From contig JAFEBS010000002.1 in assembly GCA_018242525.1 (NCBI GenBank), forward strand, positions 1-64,000: DNA of 64,000 bases, given 5' to 3'. Position numbers and translations under genes: made by a program. This DNA is from Planctomycetota bacterium (GTDB lineage: Bacteria; Planctomycetota; Planctomycetia; Planctomycetales; Planctomycetaceae). Of the stretch, positions 18,882 to 28,122 are shown piece after piece; within the stretch, counting starts at the first letter, position 1; each line of letters begins with the position of its first letter. The notes below the pieces were generated by a model that worked only from the letters and a program-made list of their open reading frames with translations, did not search any database and was not told the origin of the DNA.

Positions 18882-20573
18882 ATGAGCCATCAGGCGCCAT
18901 CGATGCGTCTTTTTCGCGCAGGCCGTCAACTGCAAGTGATTGCAACAGCGGTTTTCGTCATGCTGGTCTCGTCAGGTTGTCAGATTCCTAACCTGCGCCC
19001 TGCAGACTCGGGGCGAGACCTGCCTGAGAACTTCAATGGAGCGGCAAGTACGGAAAACTCAACCGAGATCGGCATCGATGAGTTTTTCGGCGACTCGTCA
19101 CTCACGCAGTTGATTGAATACGGTCTGTCTCAGAATCAGGAGCTGAAGATCCGAAATCAGGAAATCGAGATCGCCAGCAATGAAATCATGGCACGTCGCG
19201 GTGCATACTTGCCCTTCGTTACCGTCGGTGGTGGCGGTGGATATCAAAGAGCCAGCCGATGGACACCGCTGGGAGCCGCGGAGGACCAACTCATGGCACC
19301 TGGCGGCAGGCTATTTCCCAATCCCGTACCGAGCACAGGACTCTCCGCAAATCTCTTCTGGCAGATTGATATCTGGCGGCAATTGCGGAACTCCAGGGAC
19401 GCGGCAATTCAGCGGTACGTCGAAGCGATTGAATCGAGGGACTATCTGATCACGCGGTTGGTCGCAGATACCGCCGACAATTACTACGAACTTGCGGCCC
19501 TCGATCAACGACTTGTGTATCTGAATCAAACGATCGCACTTCAGCAGAAGAGCCTCGAAGTCGCCAAAGCGCAGAAGGATGCAGCGCGCGGGACCGAATT
19601 GGGGGTCCAGCGATTCCAGGCCGAAGTTCGCAAGAACGAAAGCCAGAAACTGATCGTCAACCAGAAGATTATCGAAGTTGGGAACCGAATCAATTTCCTT
19701 GTTGGTCGTTATCCACAACAAGTCGACCGTCAATCGTGGGATTTCATCAAGCTCGACTCGCGCATGCTGAGCGTCGGCGTGCCCGCTCAACTGCTTCAAA
19801 ACCGTCGCGACATCCTCGCGGCCGAACGCGAGATTGCTGCTTCCGGACTCGACGTGCAGGTTGCCCGCGCAAACTTCTATCCGAAGCTTTTCCTCACTGC
19901 GGGCGTTGGTTACGAGGCATTTAATCCCCGATACCTCTTCGATCCGGGTGCCTTTGCTGCAAACGCGGCCGGCGAACTGATTGCGCCGTTAATCAACAAG
20001 AATGCGATTCGGGCCAATTACCTCAATGCGAACGCCAGGCAGTTGCAGGCCGTCTACAACTACCAGCGAACAGTCCTGAATGCATTCATCGAAGTTGTCA
20101 ACCGCCTGGCGAAGGTTGAGAATTATCGAACGAGCGTCGCCATCAAACAGGAACAAGTGAAAGCGCTCGAAGCGTCCGTTGATGCGGCCACTGGTTTGTA
20201 CCTGGCCGCACATCCGGATGTCGAATATATCGATGTACTGTTTGCGCAGCGGGATCTCCTGGAAGCGAGAACCGTGCTGATCGAAACCAAGCAACAGCAA
20301 CTGTCTGCCATCGTCAACGTCTATCAAGCGCTCGGCGGTGGCCTGCTGCAGGGCGGTAAACTTCCAGGTTCGGACGAAATCTTGCTGCAGCCATTACCAC
20401 CCGAACTGGACGAGCCAATTCCGCCGCCACCCGCCACCCCGGACAATGCCGGGACTGCCCGGTTGGATACGGATGCAGACAACTGGGCCGCCATGACAAT
20501 CAAAGACAACGCCTCGGCGCCGTCCCTACGCGCGCTGCAGTTTCATGAACCAGATGACATCCTCGCCCCGTGA
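18882..20573 (+). CDS. Outer-membrane efflux lipoprotein (TolC/OprM, NodT family)
   Basis: Outer-membrane channel of the tripartite efflux pump. AGGAAAGG is 6 bases before the ATG. The signal ends LVSSGC, a lipobox typical of OprM/NodT factors. The body has two related halves rich in long helices, including YGLSQNQELKIRNQEIEIA near residue 80 and RRDILAAEREIAASGLDVQVAR near 310, the usual repeat of this family. The C-terminus has a Pro-rich tail (PLPPELDEPIPPPPATP). It is divergent from the first adaptor and converges with the second, so the pump genes are not one operon. Confidence 0.93.
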   Translation: MSHQAPSMRLFRAGRQLQVIATAVFVMLVSSGCQIPNLRPADSGRDLPENFNGAASTENSTEIGIDEFFGDSSLTQLIEYGLSQNQELKIRNQEIEIASNEIMARRGAYLPFVTVGGGGGYQRASRWTPLGAAEDQLMAPGGRLFPNPVPSTGLSANLFWQIDIWRQLRNSRDAAIQRYVEAIESRDYLITRLVADTADNYYELAALDQRLVYLNQTIALQQKSLEVAKAQKDAARGTELGVQRFQAEVRKNESQKLIVNQKIIEVGNRINFLVGRYPQQVDRQSWDFIKLDSRMLSVGVPAQLLQNRRDILAAEREIAASGLDVQVARANFYPKLFLTAGVGYEAFNPRYLFDPGAFAANAAGELIAPLINKNAIRANYLNANARQLQAVYNYQRTVLNAFIEVVNRLAKVENYRTSVAIKQEQVKALEASVDAATGLYLAAHPDVEYIDVLFAQRDLLEARTVLIETKQQQLSAIVNVYQALGGGLLQGGKLPGSDEILLQPLPPELDEPIPPPPATPDNAGTARLDTDADNWAAMTIKDNASAPSLRALQFHEPDDILAP

Positions 20574-20621
20574 CGGACAAGTCGGCACCGTTCATTGAAC
20601 GCCAGATTTCGACGACATCCG

Positions 20622-22061
20622 TCAGGATTTAGAGGCTGCCTGATCCAGCTTCTCGCCGTCTTGAATCTGCAAGACACCTTCAAGAACAATGCGATCACTC
20701 TCGTTGAGACCTTCCTGAATGACAAAAGCATCGTCCAGTTCGTGCTGGATGACGATTTCGCGCCGATGCACCACGTTCTCCGCGTCAACGATAAAAACAT
20801 AAACGCATCGCCTGCCGAGAATCTCGAACGTGGCCCGCTGCGGGATGACGATGGCGTTGCGCAACGTGTGTTGGATCGATAAGGTTCCAGACATCCCGTG
20901 ACGCAGCAGACCATCCGGGTTTGGAAAATCGGCACGAAATGGAATGTTCCCAGTCCGGCTGTCAAATTCCGCCTCGATCGCAGCGATCCTGCCACGCTGT
21001 GAGTACTGTCTGCCATTGGCCAGCTTGAGTTCGACAATCCTCTCCTGATCCTTGTCTTGGCTGTTCATGTATTCGAGGTAACGATCCTGGGGTACGTGAA
21101 AATACACCCACATCACTCTGTTGTCGGACAGCGTGGTGAGAGTGACCTGGTTCGTGATTACACTGCCCTGCTGCACCAGCAGGCGGTCGATGATGCCATC
21201 AAAAGGTGCACGAACCGTCGTCAGGCTTAATTCGGCCTCGGCCAGTTTCGCCCTCGCCTTCACGCCTGCCAGCCTGGCCTTCAGTAGTAACATGTCATCG
21301 TCCGTGGCGGCTTTGTTCTGATACAACCGCTCGGCATTCTTCAAATTCAGCATGGCAACTTGAACCTCGGCCAACTCGACATCCAACTTCGCCATGTACA
21401 GGGCTGGTACGACCTGGAACAACACATCGCCCGTCTTTACGGCCTGACCCTCTTTGACGCGAATCTCCTCCAGAGTTCCTGGCTGTTGAGACCGGACTTC
21501 TATGTGTCGTCCCGACTGGATCTGGCAGGCGAATTGGTGGGTGATGGCGACATCCCTTCGCTGGGGGCTGATGACCACGACCTTCTCACGATCCAGGCCA
21601 GCTTTGTTTGCCTGCGGTTGTGCTTTCTCCCGCGTCCGCTCCAGGCGAATCTCTGCTTCCAGACGCCGCGCCTTGACCTTGAGGACATCAACCTCCGTCC
21701 CTCTTGCAGAATTCTTCCTCGCCCTGGCCACCTCCTCGTATTCCTTGAGTACCTCCACCAGGTTCTTCAAAAACGGAATGCGATCGGATTCCTTCTCGGC
21801 GGCATCCAGTTCTGCCTCACAAACCAGCACCCTCGCTTCAAGCGCAGATTCCGGGGATGCTTTCCCGCTTTTGACCAGCAAGGACTCCATTTCTGCCATC
21901 GTCTTCAATGTGGCGATCCGCTCCTGCTGGAGATCCCTGATCTTGTTGGCGGTCTTCTGGACCTCTGGTTTGCGTGACGGGTCTCCCCCGTCCTGCGCTC
22001 GGGCGAGACCCATCAGGACAGTACCAGCCACAACGGTCAGGATCAGTACACGAACTCGCAT
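20622..22061 (-). CDS. Second RND efflux adaptor with N-terminal coiled-coil extension
   Basis: Paralogue of the adaptor at 16626-17786. GGAGG 6 bases before the ATG at 22061 fixes the start, giving a signal peptide ending GLARA. An extra region of ~120 charged helical residues (~30-150) precedes the adaptor core. The core shows lipoyl halves (PGTLEEIRVKEGQAVKTGDVL; VRAPFDGIIDRLLVQQGSVI) and a C-terminal domain matching the paralogue (PQRATFEILGRRCVYV). No permease is adjacent. It may share the permease encoded at 13160-16612 or use one encoded elsewhere. Confidence 0.9.
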   Translation of the reverse strand: MRVRVLILTVVAGTVLMGLARAQDGGDPSRKPEVQKTANKIRDLQQERIATLKTMAEMESLLVKSGKASPESALEARVLVCEAELDAAEKESDRIPFLKNLVEVLKEYEEVARARKNSARGTEVDVLKVKARRLEAEIRLERTREKAQPQANKAGLDREKVVVISPQRRDVAITHQFACQIQSGRHIEVRSQQPGTLEEIRVKEGQAVKTGDVLFQVVPALYMAKLDVELAEVQVAMLNLKNAERLYQNKAATDDDMLLLKARLAGVKARAKLAEAELSLTTVRAPFDGIIDRLLVQQGSVITNQVTLTTLSDNRVMWVYFHVPQDRYLEYMNSQDKDQERIVELKLANGRQYSQRGRIAAIEAEFDSRTGNIPFRADFPNPDGLLRHGMSGTLSIQHTLRNAIVIPQRATFEILGRRCVYVFIVDAENVVHRREIVIQHELDDAFVIQEGLNESDRIVLEGVLQIQDGEKLDQAASKS

Positions 22062-22104
22062 GATGGACCTCCGGAGACCTCGTTTGTCGCGACCCATTCA
22101 ATTA

Positions 22105-22117
22105 TGACAAAATGTCA
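22105..22117. promoter_or_regulatory. Short palindrome in the adaptor/porin divergent region
   Basis: TGACA-AAA-TGTCA is a 5-base inverted repeat 43 bases upstream of the adaptor start and in the shared region before the porin gene. It could be a TetR-like operator half-site pair, but such short repeats arise by chance. Confidence 0.2.
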
Positions 22118-22304
22118 CAGACATTCCAAACCAGATTCCAGAGCAAGTCAATCAACTTCAAGCACCAGAATCAGCTGACATTTTTGAAGACCGTCAGTTG
22201 GGCATCAATTTCGCGCCGGGAGATTGACGATCAAAGCCAGCATACACTTCTGGGAACGTAGCTTCAGGAAGGGATTCATCAGGAAGACTCATGGAGGCAG
22301 TAAA

Positions 22305-23870
22305 ATGGTCTCGCATACGCCTGTGGCGAAATCGGGGCCGAAAGCCTGGATCGTTTTTGGCATCTTGTGCTGTTTCCCAACTGTGACAATCGCCACCGAG
22401 CCACTTCGTGCCAGATTGACCGAACCAGACGAAGTCCTTGACCGATGTGACGCCGACCAGGGAATTCTCCTCGCGGGCAACGAAGTCCTGTCTGCTGAAG
22501 GAGCGATGTCCGAGCCAACGACCGATCAGTTGATCCAGCAACGATTGGCGAATCTGGAGGCTCAACTGAACGGATTGCAGCAGAACCTGGAATTTGGCAC
22601 GCTGACCCCGGGCCGTTTGAGATCGACCGACATGCCACCGGTCACCACGAAGTCGAGTGCTCCCACGTATCCAAATGCCAGGCTCACCGGGTTCTTTCAA
22701 CTGGATGCCGGTACATTCACCCAGAGCGGCGGCAACCAGACCCAGTTTGGTACGGTTCCGAATGACATGGGGTTCCGCCGCGCCCGACTGGCGGCCGCTG
22801 GTGACGTTGCCAGGAATGTCAGTTACATGTTGGAGTTGGATTTCGCCACCGCCGGCCGTCCGTCGTTTGTGGACGTCTGGCTGGATGTCCACGAAATCCC
22901 CCTCTTCGGTAACATTCGTGTGGGGCAATGGCGGCACCCGTTTGGAATGGAAAACTTGACGAGTGCACGCGAACTGACGTTTCTGGAACGACCGACTGGA
23001 TTCGCACTCGCCCCTTTCCGTGAACCGGGCATCGGCTTCCACAATTTGAATCAGAGCCAGACGATCACGTGGGCGGGTTCGGTCTACAGCGCGGTTGCCG
23101 ATGCGTGGGGCAACACCTATGGCAACAAAGGAATGGGGACGGCATTTCGTCTGACGGCTTTGCCGGTTTACAAATCCGAGGGTCGTCGGTTGCTGCACCT
23201 CGGATTCGACCATTCGTTTCAGGTCCCTGGAAATGCCGGCTGGACGTATCGTAGCCGCGCGGAATACAACGGGCCGGCCGGCAAATCGATGTCGCAGAGT
23301 TCGCCGGGCGGCGCGAACGGAGGCGGGTCGGGTGGTGACGTGCCATTCTTCTTTAACACCGGTCCACTGTTCTTCGACCAGGCAAACCTGGTGAACTTTG
23401 AACTCGCGGGGGTTTACGATTCGCTGCACTGGCAGACGGAATTGACCTGGAACTTTGTCGACTTCGGCGGGACAACCGTGACGATCCCGGCGGCATATGC
23501 GCAAGCAGGATACTTCTTGACGGGAGAAGTGCGTCCGTACAAAAAGATGGCTGGCGTGCTGAGCCGGATCAAGCCCCTGCGACCCTTCGGCCACGAAGGC
23601 GGTCTCGGGGCCTGGGAAGTGGCCGTCCGCTATTCATACATCAACACGAACCCGATTGTCCCCTTTCAGCCCGCAGCCCCTGCCGCTCCGCAAACCGGCG
23701 TGGCACCGATCCCCTGGGGCGGTGCCCTGAACGATGTGACCTGCGGTTTGAACTGGTACCTGAACAGTTACACGAAACTGCAACTCAACTACATCGTCTC
23801 CAACATCAACCGCGGCGGAACCAGCAGCAGTCTCAGCACCATTGCGGCGCGGGCCCAACTCGATTTCTGA
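22305..23870 (+). CDS. Phosphate-selective porin-like outer-membrane protein (OprO/OprP family)
   Basis: Predicted 16-strand-type outer-membrane channel of ~521 residues. I start at 22305, where GGAGG lies 7 bases upstream and a signal peptide follows (WIVFGILCCFPTVTIATEP). A short coiled-coil (QLIQQRLANLEAQLNGLQQN) precedes the barrel, as is common in planctomycete OprO/P-like porins. Family features are FRRARLAAAGDVARNVSYML, GNIRVGQWRHPFGMENLTSA and the terminal strand ending ARAQLDF with a C-terminal Phe. Its position beside efflux genes suggests shared envelope regulation, but phosphate selectivity is not shown. Confidence 0.88.
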   Translation: MVSHTPVAKSGPKAWIVFGILCCFPTVTIATEPLRARLTEPDEVLDRCDADQGILLAGNEVLSAEGAMSEPTTDQLIQQRLANLEAQLNGLQQNLEFGTLTPGRLRSTDMPPVTTKSSAPTYPNARLTGFFQLDAGTFTQSGGNQTQFGTVPNDMGFRRARLAAAGDVARNVSYMLELDFATAGRPSFVDVWLDVHEIPLFGNIRVGQWRHPFGMENLTSARELTFLERPTGFALAPFREPGIGFHNLNQSQTITWAGSVYSAVADAWGNTYGNKGMGTAFRLTALPVYKSEGRRLLHLGFDHSFQVPGNAGWTYRSRAEYNGPAGKSMSQSSPGGANGGGSGGDVPFFFNTGPLFFDQANLVNFELAGVYDSLHWQTELTWNFVDFGGTTVTIPAAYAQAGYFLTGEVRPYKKMAGVLSRIKPLRPFGHEGGLGAWEVAVRYSYINTNPIVPFQPAAPAAPQTGVAPIPWGGALNDVTCGLNWYLNSYTKLQLNYIVSNINRGGTSSSLSTIAARAQLDF

Positions 23871-23898
23871 AACCCGCGTGCACCACAAGCGCCGAATA

Positions 23899-25188
23899 TC
23901 ACTTCTTCTCGCGAATGTCGTAGCAGAGGATGGCGTTGTTTTCCCGCAGGTACAATTTGCCGTCCGAGATTGCGGGGTGTGACCAACTGGGGCGTTCGCC
24001 GCTGCCGGGGGCCGAGAACGAGCCGACTTCAACGTAGTCACCCGGTTCCGCTTTGGCCAGGACGGTCATGCCGTTGGCGTAATGCAGATACAGGCGGCCG
24101 TCCGCGGCGGCCATTGCGATCGAACCGCTCCCGGCACCACGCTTTTTCCACTTCACTTCACCCGTCTTCAAATCCGCACAGAAGGGAATTCCCTGATCGT
24201 CGGAATCGCCGAAGACGTAATCTCCGACCAGGACCACACCACCATGCTTGTTGGCCAACTGGGGATTCACACCGTACACCTCGGTCATCTTGACACCCCC
24301 TTCGCCGTCCGCTTCCTGCTTCAACAACGCACCGCCGCGCTTGTATCCGGCTGCGAAGAAGACCAGATTATCCCGCACGATCGGGGTCGGAATCACAGCC
24401 GTCGTCTTGTCGATCGGGTACGACCACATCAGTTTGCCGTCGCTGGCCCGGACACCCAGGGCACCGCTGCCCGTGGTCTGGACATAGACGCGAACGCCAC
24501 CGACTTCAGAGATGACGATCGAGGCATGGCCGGCTCCTCGGTCACCTTCACGAACCGTTGTCCAAACGGTTTCACCCGTTTTCTTATTGAGGGCCACCAT
24601 GGTGGACTTTTCACCACCCGGCGTGCAGATCAGGTGTTCCCCATCGATCAACGGCGATTCACTATAGCCCCAGCCGTCCGCTTTGTTACCGCCAAAATCC
24701 TTCTTCAGATTCTTTCGCCACTTTTCGATTCCAGTGGCGGATTCACAGCACACCAGTTCCCCGTCGGCCGTCATCGCATAGACCAGATCACCATCAACCG
24801 TGGGGGTACTTCGCGAGCTTTGCCAGTTCGGCTGGCCGCTATTCCAGGGTGTACCCGTCTTGGTGGCCCACAGACGTTTTCCATCCTGAACGGACAGGCA
24901 GATCAAATATTCATCCGATCCTTCCACATCCGAGATCCCGTCGCCGACCAGATAGATGCGCCCGTTGGCGATGGCCATGCTCGTATAACCGCGGCCCGTC
25001 CCCGTCGCCTTCCACGCCAGCGGAGGCCCCCCGGCCGGCCATTCCTGCAGCAAGTCTGTTTCCTTGGAAACGGCGGTCCGATCCGGTCCACGAAACGTGG
25101 GCCAGTCTCCTGCCGTTGCGGCACGCTGGAACGAACCATCGGCAGACAAAATCACCGCCAACAGCATGAGCAAAGAAGGGGTTTTCAT
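23899..25188 (-). CDS. Exported PQQ-like beta-propeller protein
   Basis: A secreted repeat protein of ~429 residues. I use the ATG at 25188, which gives a signal peptide (MKTPSLLMLLAVILSADG); the longer frame begins with unlikely sequence. It opens with DWPTFRGPDRTAVSKE, the usual start of planctomycete PQQ-like proteins, and has repeated WATKTGTPW / TVWTTVREGDRGAGHAS / GKLMWSYPIDKT blade motifs. No quinoprotein catalytic residues are evident, so it may be a scaffold or BamB-like binder rather than an enzyme. No strong ribosome site is visible. It converges with the porin gene. Confidence 0.85.
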   Translation of the reverse strand: MKTPSLLMLLAVILSADGSFQRAATAGDWPTFRGPDRTAVSKETDLLQEWPAGGPPLAWKATGTGRGYTSMAIANGRIYLVGDGISDVEGSDEYLICLSVQDGKRLWATKTGTPWNSGQPNWQSSRSTPTVDGDLVYAMTADGELVCCESATGIEKWRKNLKKDFGGNKADGWGYSESPLIDGEHLICTPGGEKSTMVALNKKTGETVWTTVREGDRGAGHASIVISEVGGVRVYVQTTGSGALGVRASDGKLMWSYPIDKTTAVIPTPIVRDNLVFFAAGYKRGGALLKQEADGEGGVKMTEVYGVNPQLANKHGGVVLVGDYVFGDSDDQGIPFCADLKTGEVKWKKRGAGSGSIAMAAADGRLYLHYANGMTVLAKAEPGDYVEVGSFSAPGSGERPSWSHPAISDGKLYLRENNAILCYDIREKK

Positions 25189-25584
25189 GGGTGGTCGCTT
25201 TTTCAATTTTGGGGAGGCTTGAGGGTTGGAGACTTCGCAGAAAGCATACGGCACCGTACGACTGCGACGCATGTTTTCCAAACACCGGCAGGGCGAGTTG
25301 TGCAAAATCGTATCGTTGCCGAGGGACAAGGGTCAAGTCGCGACGGCGAGTCTGGAGTGCAGACCCGGAGTGCCTGACTCCGTACGATGCGTGTCACCAA
25401 TACGCAGCTTCATGACATCCCCATGAAACCGCAGATGGACTTAACAGTCAGAGGACAACTGAACATGGGTCAGGCACTACGGAACTTCGGAATTGGCGGG
25501 ACTACCGGAACCTGGATTCCGAATCGCCTGTCCGCCAATCCCGAACTTCCGTAATGCCAGACCCTGCGCCGAGCTTGGACCGCC
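25189..25584. other. Intergenic stretch with one inverted-repeat element
   Basis: About 400 bases between the aldehyde dehydrogenase and propeller genes, both on the minus strand. It includes the inverted-repeat element at 25467-25564; I see no gene in the rest. Confidence 0.5.
25467..25564. repeat. Inverted-repeat element, 33-base imperfect arms
   Basis: Arms at 25467-25499 and 25532-25564 match at 29 of 33 positions, starting GGGTCAGGCACTACGG on the left. The element lies 20 bases after the stop of the aldehyde dehydrogenase gene and can fold into a long hairpin. It resembles REP-type or MITE-like intergenic elements and may also act as a terminator. Confidence 0.7.
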
Positions 25585-27048
25585 TTACCCGAGGCTCATC
25601 GTCACGGTTTTCAGTTCCGTGTAGTTGGCCAGGCCGGCGGCACCCAGTTCGCGGCCCATGCCGCTCATCTTGAATCCGCCGAACGGTGCGGCGGCGTCGA
25701 ATACGTCGTAGCAGTTGACCCACACGGTACCGGCGCGGACGCTGGCGGCGAATCGATGTGCCTTCTGGACATCCTTCGTCCAGACTGCGGCGGCCAGTCC
25801 GTAATACGTGTTGTTCGCCCGGTCGATGATTTCATCGACATTCTTGAACGGCAGGATGCTCATCACCGGACCAAAAATCTCGTCCCGGGCAATCGACATG
25901 TCATCGCTGACATTGTCAAAAACCGTCGGCTCAATGAAGAAGCCTTTGTTGCCAATGCGGCTGCCGCCGGTCAGGCAATGTGCACCCTCCGATTTTCCCT
26001 TGTCGATGTAACTCATGATCTTGTGGAACTGATCCGCATCGACTTGAGGCCCCTGGGTCGTATTCAAATCGAATGGATCGCCGATCTGACGCGTCTTCGC
26101 GCGAGCCACCACTTTTTCCACGAATTGTTTATGAATCGATTGCTCGACAAACAGTCGGGAGCCGGCACAGCAGCATTGTCCCTGATTGAAGAACAACCCG
26201 AACTCGGCACCCGCCACGGCGGCATCCAGATCGGCATCGGCAAAAACGACATTGGGGCTCTTGCCGCCCAGTTCAAACGTCAACCGTTTCAACGTGGCGG
26301 ACGCATCGACCATGATCTTCTGAGCGGTCTCGTAGTGACCGGTGAAGGCGATCTTGTCGACACCGGGATGCCTAACAATCGCCGCGCCCGTATCACCGTA
26401 ACCGGTGACGACATTGATTACGCCGTCCGGAAAGCCCGCTTCCTGAGCCAGTTCGGCCATGCGCAGGCAGGTCAGTGGCGTCTGTTCAGCGGGTTTCATG
26501 ACGATGGTACAACCAGCCGCCAGCGCGGGACCCCACTTCCAGGCCGCCATCAGGATCGGGAAATTCCAGGGAATGATCTGTCCGGCGACGCCGACTGGTT
26601 CACGTCGCGTGTAGCAGAAGTAATTTCCGCGGATGGGGATCGTGTCGCCCGTCAACTTGTCGGCCCAACCGGCGTAGTATCGCAGGCAGTCGATCGCCAG
26701 GGGCAGATCGGCCGCGCGTGCGTCACGCAGCGGCTTGCCATTGTCCAGGGTTTCCAGGCCGGCCAATTCTTCCAGATTGGCTTCCATCAGATCGGCCAGC
26801 TTGTTCATCAGGCGACCACGGTCACGGGCATCCATCCGTGACCAGGGTCCGGAATCGAATGCGGCCCGGGCGGCTTTCACCGCAGCATCCACATCGGCAA
26901 CGTCCCCCTGTGCGACTTCAGCCAGGACTTGTTCGTTGACGGGATTCACGGTCGCAAACCGCTTGCCACTTCGGGACTCGGTCCACTTGCCGCCAATCAG
27001 CAGATTGGTCTGACGGATCTTCGGAGGGGCGATTATTGTGGCAGCCAT
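25585..27048 (-). CDS. Aldehyde dehydrogenase (NAD-dependent, ALDH superfamily)
   Basis: Oxidises an aldehyde to the acid with NAD(P). At 487 residues it is full length. It has the general-base Glu in [12 protein letters not shown], the catalytic Cys region [17 protein letters not shown], the substrate-channel [17 protein letters not shown] motif and the C-terminal [20 protein letters not shown] lies 7 bases before the ATG. The pattern resembles retinal/phenylacetaldehyde-type ALDH1/2 enzymes; the substrate is undetermined. The OsmC-like gene is 485 bases upstream on the same strand, across a repeat-containing gap. Confidence 0.95.
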   Translation of the reverse strand: MAATIIAPPKIRQTNLLIGGKWTESRSGKRFATVNPVNEQVLAEVAQGDVADVDAAVKAARAAFDSGPWSRMDARDRGRLMNKLADLMEANLEELAGLETLDNGKPLRDARAADLPLAIDCLRYYAGWADKLTGDTIPIRGNYFCYTRREPVGVAGQIIPWNFPILMAAWKWGPALAAGCTIVMKPAEQTPLTCLRMAELAQEAGFPDGVINVVTGYGDTGAAIVRHPGVDKIAFTGHYETAQKIMVDASATLKRLTFELGGKSPNVVFADADLDAAVAGAEFGLFFNQGQCCCAGSRLFVEQSIHKQFVEKVVARAKTRQIGDPFDLNTTQGPQVDADQFHKIMSYIDKGKSEGAHCLTGGSRIGNKGFFIEPTVFDNVSDDMSIARDEIFGPVMSILPFKNVDEIIDRANNTYYGLAAAVWTKDVQKAHRFAASVRAGTVWVNCYDVFDAAAPFGGFKMSGMGRELGAAGLANYTELKTVTMSLG

Positions 27049-27149
27049 GGCGATTCTCCTGAACGCAAGGATGAGAGACTCGGTACCAGACTACAGGATA
27101 CTCCTCTGTCGCGTGGAAGTCACTTTCCATCCCATTTCCATCGTTCCAT

Positions 27150-27458
27150 CGTTCCCAAACTCCAGCTTGGGAACGCCCGTCTTTGAAGCTCCGCTTCACG
27201 GTCCCAAGCACACCCCTACATCCAGTCAGTCACCACGTTGATGAGTCCAGGTTGGCGAGCACAGTTGCGGGCGCGGGAGGTATCTGCGATGCACTGGATC
27301 GTCGACATAGCCGCGTGCAACCGAATTGTTGTGCGTACATTCCAGTGGCTGCCACATCATTTCGTCGCTCTGGAGCGTCATCGAGTGATCTCCTGTTGAA
27401 TACTGAACGCGAAGCGGAGCTTCGAAGACGGGCGTTCCCAAGCGGGAGCTTGGGAACG
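27150..27458. repeat. Pair of inverted 48-base REP-like units
   Basis: Units at 27150-27197 and 27411-27458 are inverted copies identical at 45 of 48 positions. Each contains its own small hairpin (GTTCCCAA...TTGGGAAC) followed by a conserved tail (CCCGTCTTTGAAGCTCCGC). The 213 bases between hold no gene. The arrangement fits a BIME-like or non-autonomous mobile element. Confidence 0.75.
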
Positions 27459-27494
27459 AGAAAAACAAGTTGGACTCGCCTCGACGAATCCCGC

Positions 27495-27510
27495 GCTCGC
27501 GCGTCGGGCT
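27495..27510. repeat. 16-base repeat, copy 1
   Basis: GCTCGCGCGTCGGGCT occurs here and as an exact inverted copy at 35283-35298. Both copies are intergenic and near gene 3' ends. A perfect 16-mer shared by two gaps suggests a dispersed intergenic repeat family. Confidence 0.5.
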
Positions 27511-27532
27511 AATGTCCCAGATTCATGCAACG

Positions 27533-28033
27533 CTAGGATTGGCGAACGAGTCGGGGTGAGTTTTTCAAAGTTTGATAGACGACGCAGTACCGCTCGGTCA
27601 ACTCGATCAGCTTTTCGAGTTTTTCGGGGGGGGCCTCGGATTCCAGATCGAACTTCAGGCGGATTTCCTGGAATCCGACCGGGACATCACGGCTGACGCC
27701 CAGCGTCCCCCGAAAATCGGCGTCCCCTTCGGCGGTGATGGAACCGGATTGGATCGCAATCTCCATGGCGGTGGCCACGGCACCCAGGGTGACTCCGGCA
27801 CAGCCGACCAGAGCCTGCAGCAGCATCTCGGCCGAACAGGCTCCGCTGCCATCTCCGCCGGTGAGCGGATGCAACCCGGCGCAGGTTGGATTGGGATGCA
27901 AATCCAGTTGGCAGGTGACGTCATTCACATTTAACCGGCCGACGGCACGCAAGGTCACCAGAGCGGTTGCCGGGTTTTCCTTGTACTGATTCTTGAACGG
28001 AGCCTGTTTGGCGCGAAGTTCGCTGGAATTCAT
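27533..28033 (-). CDS. OsmC/Ohr-family protein
   Basis: A 166-residue protein of the OsmC fold, often thiol peroxidases acting on organic hydroperoxides. The two conserved cysteines are present, one in ALVGCAGVTLG after a helix-start EMLLQ and one in ERYCVVYQTLKNSP near the C-terminus. Typical features such as the RAVGRLNV strand and HPLTGGDG turn also fit. The sequence is closer to the general OsmC/YhfA-like subgroup than to Ohr. No ribosome site is clear. The likely role is oxidative-stress defence. Confidence 0.85.
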   Translation of the reverse strand: MNSSELRAKQAPFKNQYKENPATALVTLRAVGRLNVNDVTCQLDLHPNPTCAGLHPLTGGDGSGACSAEMLLQALVGCAGVTLGAVATAMEIAIQSGSITAEGDADFRGTLGVSRDVPVGFQEIRLKFDLESEAPPEKLEKLIELTERYCVVYQTLKNSPRLVRQS

Positions 28034-28109
28034 GGTGGTCTGCAGATTCGAAAGTGGGGCGGGAATGAAACCGATGATCGTCAGAATACATGTGACTGGA
28101 CCATCTGGC

Positions 28110-28122
28110 TACAATCGGCCGC
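28110..28122 (+). promoter_or_regulatory. -10-like TACAAT just before the membrane-protein start
   Basis: TACAAT at 28110-28115 lies only 7 bases before the ATG at 28123, which has no ribosome site. If active, the mRNA would be leaderless or nearly so. The -35 position is poor, so this is weak. Confidence 0.25.

Noticed and set aside
22194..23594. 466-codon open frame on the minus strand
   Set aside because: It is antisense to the porin gene and lacks any recognisable motif or ribosome site.
24082..25377. 431-codon open frame on the plus strand
   Set aside because: It is antisense to the PQQ-like propeller gene; Gly/Arg/His-rich translation without a domain.
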